NCBI GenBank assembly: GCA_017382615.1
Contig: JAFNZX010000025.1
Span: 1 to 7,257, forward strand
Direction: 5' to 3'
Source of the DNA: Clostridia bacterium
GTDB lineage: Bacteria; Bacillota; Clostridia; Oscillospirales; CAG-272
Length of the DNA: 7,257 nucleotides
Shown: piece after piece, positions 6,174 through 7,257 of the stretch
Position numbering within the stretch: the first letter of the stretch is position 1
Layout: each line of letters starts with the position of its first letter
Made by a program: the position numbers and the translations under genes
The notes under the pieces: model-generated
Seen by the model: the letters and a program-made list of their open reading frames with translations, nothing else
Told to the model about the DNA's origin: nothing
Databases searched by the model: none

Positions 6174-6929
6174 TTAATTGATTTTGGCGTACGCGGCATA
6201 CAGAAAAGGTGCTACGTATTCTACACCGTCTACTGCAACGCGTGCGGTTGTGGGGCTGTACTGACAGTAGAACGTGACGAGGTCACCGGAAAGAAAATTC
6301 TGCTGATCCTCTATAAAATAGTCCCGCACGAGAATGACGATCTCGCTGTTGTCGGGATCGGTGCATACGTAATAGATTGCCGAATCAGATACCTCTCTGC
6401 GTTCCACTTTCAGCGTGATGCTTATATAGGCTTCTTCATATGACGCAGGGGAGCGATAATATTCCTCCGGCGTTATCACTTCGCAAGCTGCAACGTATTC
6501 TTCTTTGGAAAGTGAGGTGTCAACGAAATCCTGACCGAATATCTCACCGACCAAGATTGTGCCAATCATTACAGAGCCACCTATAATTGTAGGAAGCAAC
6601 AGGTACAGCGCAATGCACAGTACCTTTTTCCAGGTGTTGTGAGGACTGGTGATGCAAAGAATAATGCCCACCAAAGGGAACAGCGCAAGCATTAGAATGA
6701 TGAACCACCAACGGTGATACCAGGAAATAAAGGTCACTCTGCCCGAGCTGTGTTTTTTCTTTTTATGCTTGACGGGTTTTCTGTTGCCCGCGCGCATTTC
6801 CTCAGGGCATATTTTTTTGCACAATGGGCAAGCGTCACTTGCGAAAAAACAGTCGCAATCCGGGCATTTATTTAAGTCCGGGCGGTCAAGCTCATCGTCG
6901 TCCGCAAATGTTCCAAGCATTCTTCCCAT
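6174..6929 (-). CDS. Zinc-ribbon-like membrane protein with two transmembrane helices and a C-terminal domain, function unknown
   Basis: I do not recognise a named family. The 251-residue protein has an acidic N-terminus, then six cysteines spaced as a zinc ribbon or finger: CPDCDC (22-27) and CPLCKKIC (34-41). A strongly basic run KPVKHKKKKH (51-60) precedes two hydrophobic helices, about 74-94 and 103-128. By the positive-inside rule the cysteine segment should be cytoplasmic. With two helices the C-terminal domain (about 139-251) should then also be cytoplasmic, unless the second hydrophobic stretch, which is long and glycine-rich, is not a full span; topology is open. The C-terminal domain begins SKEEYVAACEVITPEEYYRSPASYEE and is rich in beta strands. 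It recalls small OB-fold-like domains that follow a '..EI.y.el.r.P..Y.g..v...G.V' pattern in Firmicutes secreted or lipoproteins, which would favour an outside location. The start at 6929 is chosen from AAAGGAG (6944-6938), 8 bases upstream; an ATG six codons earlier (6947) overlaps that site. It is a single-gene unit with its own promoter and terminator. Confidence 0.75.
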   Translation of the reverse strand: MGRMLGTFADDDELDRPDLNKCPDCDCFFASDACPLCKKICPEEMRAGNRKPVKHKKKKHSSGRVTFISWYHRWWFIILMLALFPLVGIILCITSPHNTWKKVLCIALYLLLPTIIGGSVMIGTILVGEIFGQDFVDTSLSKEEYVAACEVITPEEYYRSPASYEEAYISITLKVERREVSDSAIYYVCTDPDNSEIVILVRDYFIEDQQNFLSGDLVTFYCQYSPTTARVAVDGVEYVAPFLYAAYAKIN

Positions 6930-6937
6930 GATTGTAG

Positions 6938-6944
6938 CTCCTTT
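6938..6944 (-). promoter_or_regulatory. Ribosome binding site of the membrane-protein gene
   Basis: AAAGGAG on the minus strand sits 8 bases before the ATG at 6929-6927. The alternative ATG at 6947-6945 lies immediately before this site and lacks one of its own. Confidence 0.8.
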
Positions 6945-6961
6945 CATATCGGGGTGTTCTT

Positions 6962-6990
6962 ATTATATCACAATGGTCTTTCAATTTCAA
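6962..6990 (-). promoter_or_regulatory. Sigma-A promoter of the membrane-protein gene
   Basis: On the minus strand TTGAAA (6990-6985), a 17-base spacer and a perfect TATAAT (6967-6962) make a near-consensus promoter. Transcription would begin near 6955, leaving a short leader with the AAAGGAG site. The TTGAAA is followed directly by a second TTGAAA inside the spacer. Confidence 0.8.
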
Positions 6991-7034
6991 GTATTATTTT
7001 TAAATGCAGTGCAACCTCCTCAACGGAGGACATA
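6991..7034. other. Noncoding spacer with a small hairpin
   Basis: This stretch between the promoter and the first repeat unit is AT-rich on the left. On the right it holds a short hairpin, CCTCC (7015-7019) with GGAGG (7025-7029), around TCAAC. I see no gene with a credible ribosome binding site here. The hairpin may belong to the repeat element beside it, but that cannot be decided from one flank. Confidence 0.4.
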
Positions 7035-7257
7035 CCGCAGCTTGAAATGGGTCCGATTGAACTCGTTGGGGCAGCAAAATAGCCACCCTGCACAAGCAAG
7101 GCGGCTATTTTGGCACCCCCAACGGGAATCTGAACCCGTATTTCGCTGTGCGAAATGTCAAGCTGCATGTTGCGGTTATTGTTGTAAAACTTTACCCGCA
7201 ACTTGAAATGGGTCCGATTGAACTCGTTGGGGCAGCAAAATAGCCACCCTGCACAAG
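7035..7257. repeat. Direct repeat with 161-bp period (second copy cut by window end)
   Basis: The sequence from CCGCAGCTTGAAATGG (7035) to CACAAG (7096) recurs from CCGCAACTTGAAATGG (7196) to the window end (7257). The match is 62 bases long with one substitution, G7040 against A7201. The second copy may continue as a full unit, since it matches up to the last base. Between the copies are the rest of unit 1 and a spacer of about 30 bases. No coding role is apparent. Confidence 0.95.
7037..7167. mobile_element. Palindromic MITE/REP-like unit, about 131 bp
   Basis: The unit is an imperfect palindrome. Its ends are GCAGCTTGAAAT (7037-7048) and, in reverse complement, GCAGCTTGACAT (7166-7155). 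Further in, GTTGGGG on the left pairs with CCCCAAC on the right, and AAAATAGCC (7077-7085) pairs with GGCTATTTT (7102-7110). The two arms share about 38 bases around GTTGGGG..GC.AAAATAGCC with few mismatches. The right arm carries an extra small hairpin, ATTTCGC-TGT-GCGAAAT (7140-7156). No transposase is encoded. Terminal inverted repeats, small size and repetition suggest a non-autonomous element or a dispersed extragenic palindrome. No target-site duplication is clear. Confidence 0.55.

Noticed and set aside
7041..7140. tRNA-like segments: GGGTTCAGATTCCCGT and similar T-arm-like bases on the minus strand
   Set aside because: The loop is one base too long for a T-loop, there is no matching D or anticodon arm or acceptor stem, and the bases are explained by the two related arms of the palindromic repeat.
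6968..7201. Minus-strand open frame of 77 residues running through the repeat, with a possible 21-residue inner start at 7033
   Set aside because: No ribosome binding site precedes either start. The frame crosses a repeat of structured DNA, and its end overlaps the -35 box and spacer of the membrane-protein promoter, so it is most likely chance.
6769..7206. Plus-strand open frame across the membrane gene start and the repeat
   Set aside because: It is antisense to a gene with its own promoter and binding site, and its product has no recognisable fold.
7035..7257. CRISPR array
   Set aside because: The repeated part is over 60 bases with a 161-bp period and internal palindromes, and no cas gene is present; this does not fit repeat-spacer structure.

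Overview
The window looks like a chromosomal stretch from a Gram-positive, probably clostridial (Bacillota) bacterium of roughly balanced base composition. The reasons are strong AGGAGG-type ribosome binding sites, consensus sigma-A promoters, a YmfF/YmfH-type peptidase pair next to a Firmicutes-style Lgt, and compact overlapping operons. The taxonomic call is inference; no rRNA or other marker is present.

Layout, left to right. (1) The 3' end of a plus-strand gene resembling the C-terminus of DUF1343/NamZ-type exo-N-acetylmuramidases. It is closed by a perfect 11-bp hairpin that can serve both converging genes. (2) A minus-strand two-gene operon: a MIF-family tautomerase followed by a stand-alone 5'-3' exonuclease. 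The two genes overlap by one base (TGATG), and the second has no ribosome binding site of its own. (3) A 140-bp divergent promoter region with two good sigma-A promoters, whose -35 boxes fall on the two arms of a 7-bp inverted repeat. (4) A plus-strand four-gene operon in which every junction overlaps: an M16-like protein without zinc ligands (YmfF type), a zinc-binding M16 peptidase (YmfH type), prolipoprotein diacylglyceryl transferase (lgt) with a charged C-terminal tail, and folD. (5) A GC-rich hairpin whose U-tract lies on the minus-strand side. (6) A minus-strand membrane protein with an N-terminal six-cysteine zinc-ribbon-like segment, two transmembrane helices and a C-terminal domain probably outside the cell, with its own consensus promoter. 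(7) A 3' noncoding region holding a palindromic, MITE/REP-like repeat unit. A second copy begins 161 bp later and is cut off by the window end.

Most of the window is housekeeping: cell-wall turnover, lipoprotein modification, one-carbon metabolism and nucleic-acid processing. The parts that most deserve a second look are the tautomerase-exonuclease coupling, the symmetric divergent control region, the inactive/active M16 pair joined to lgt, the zinc-ribbon membrane protein of unknown role, and the structured repeat at the right edge. I see no phage, CRISPR, transposase, tRNA or rRNA gene.
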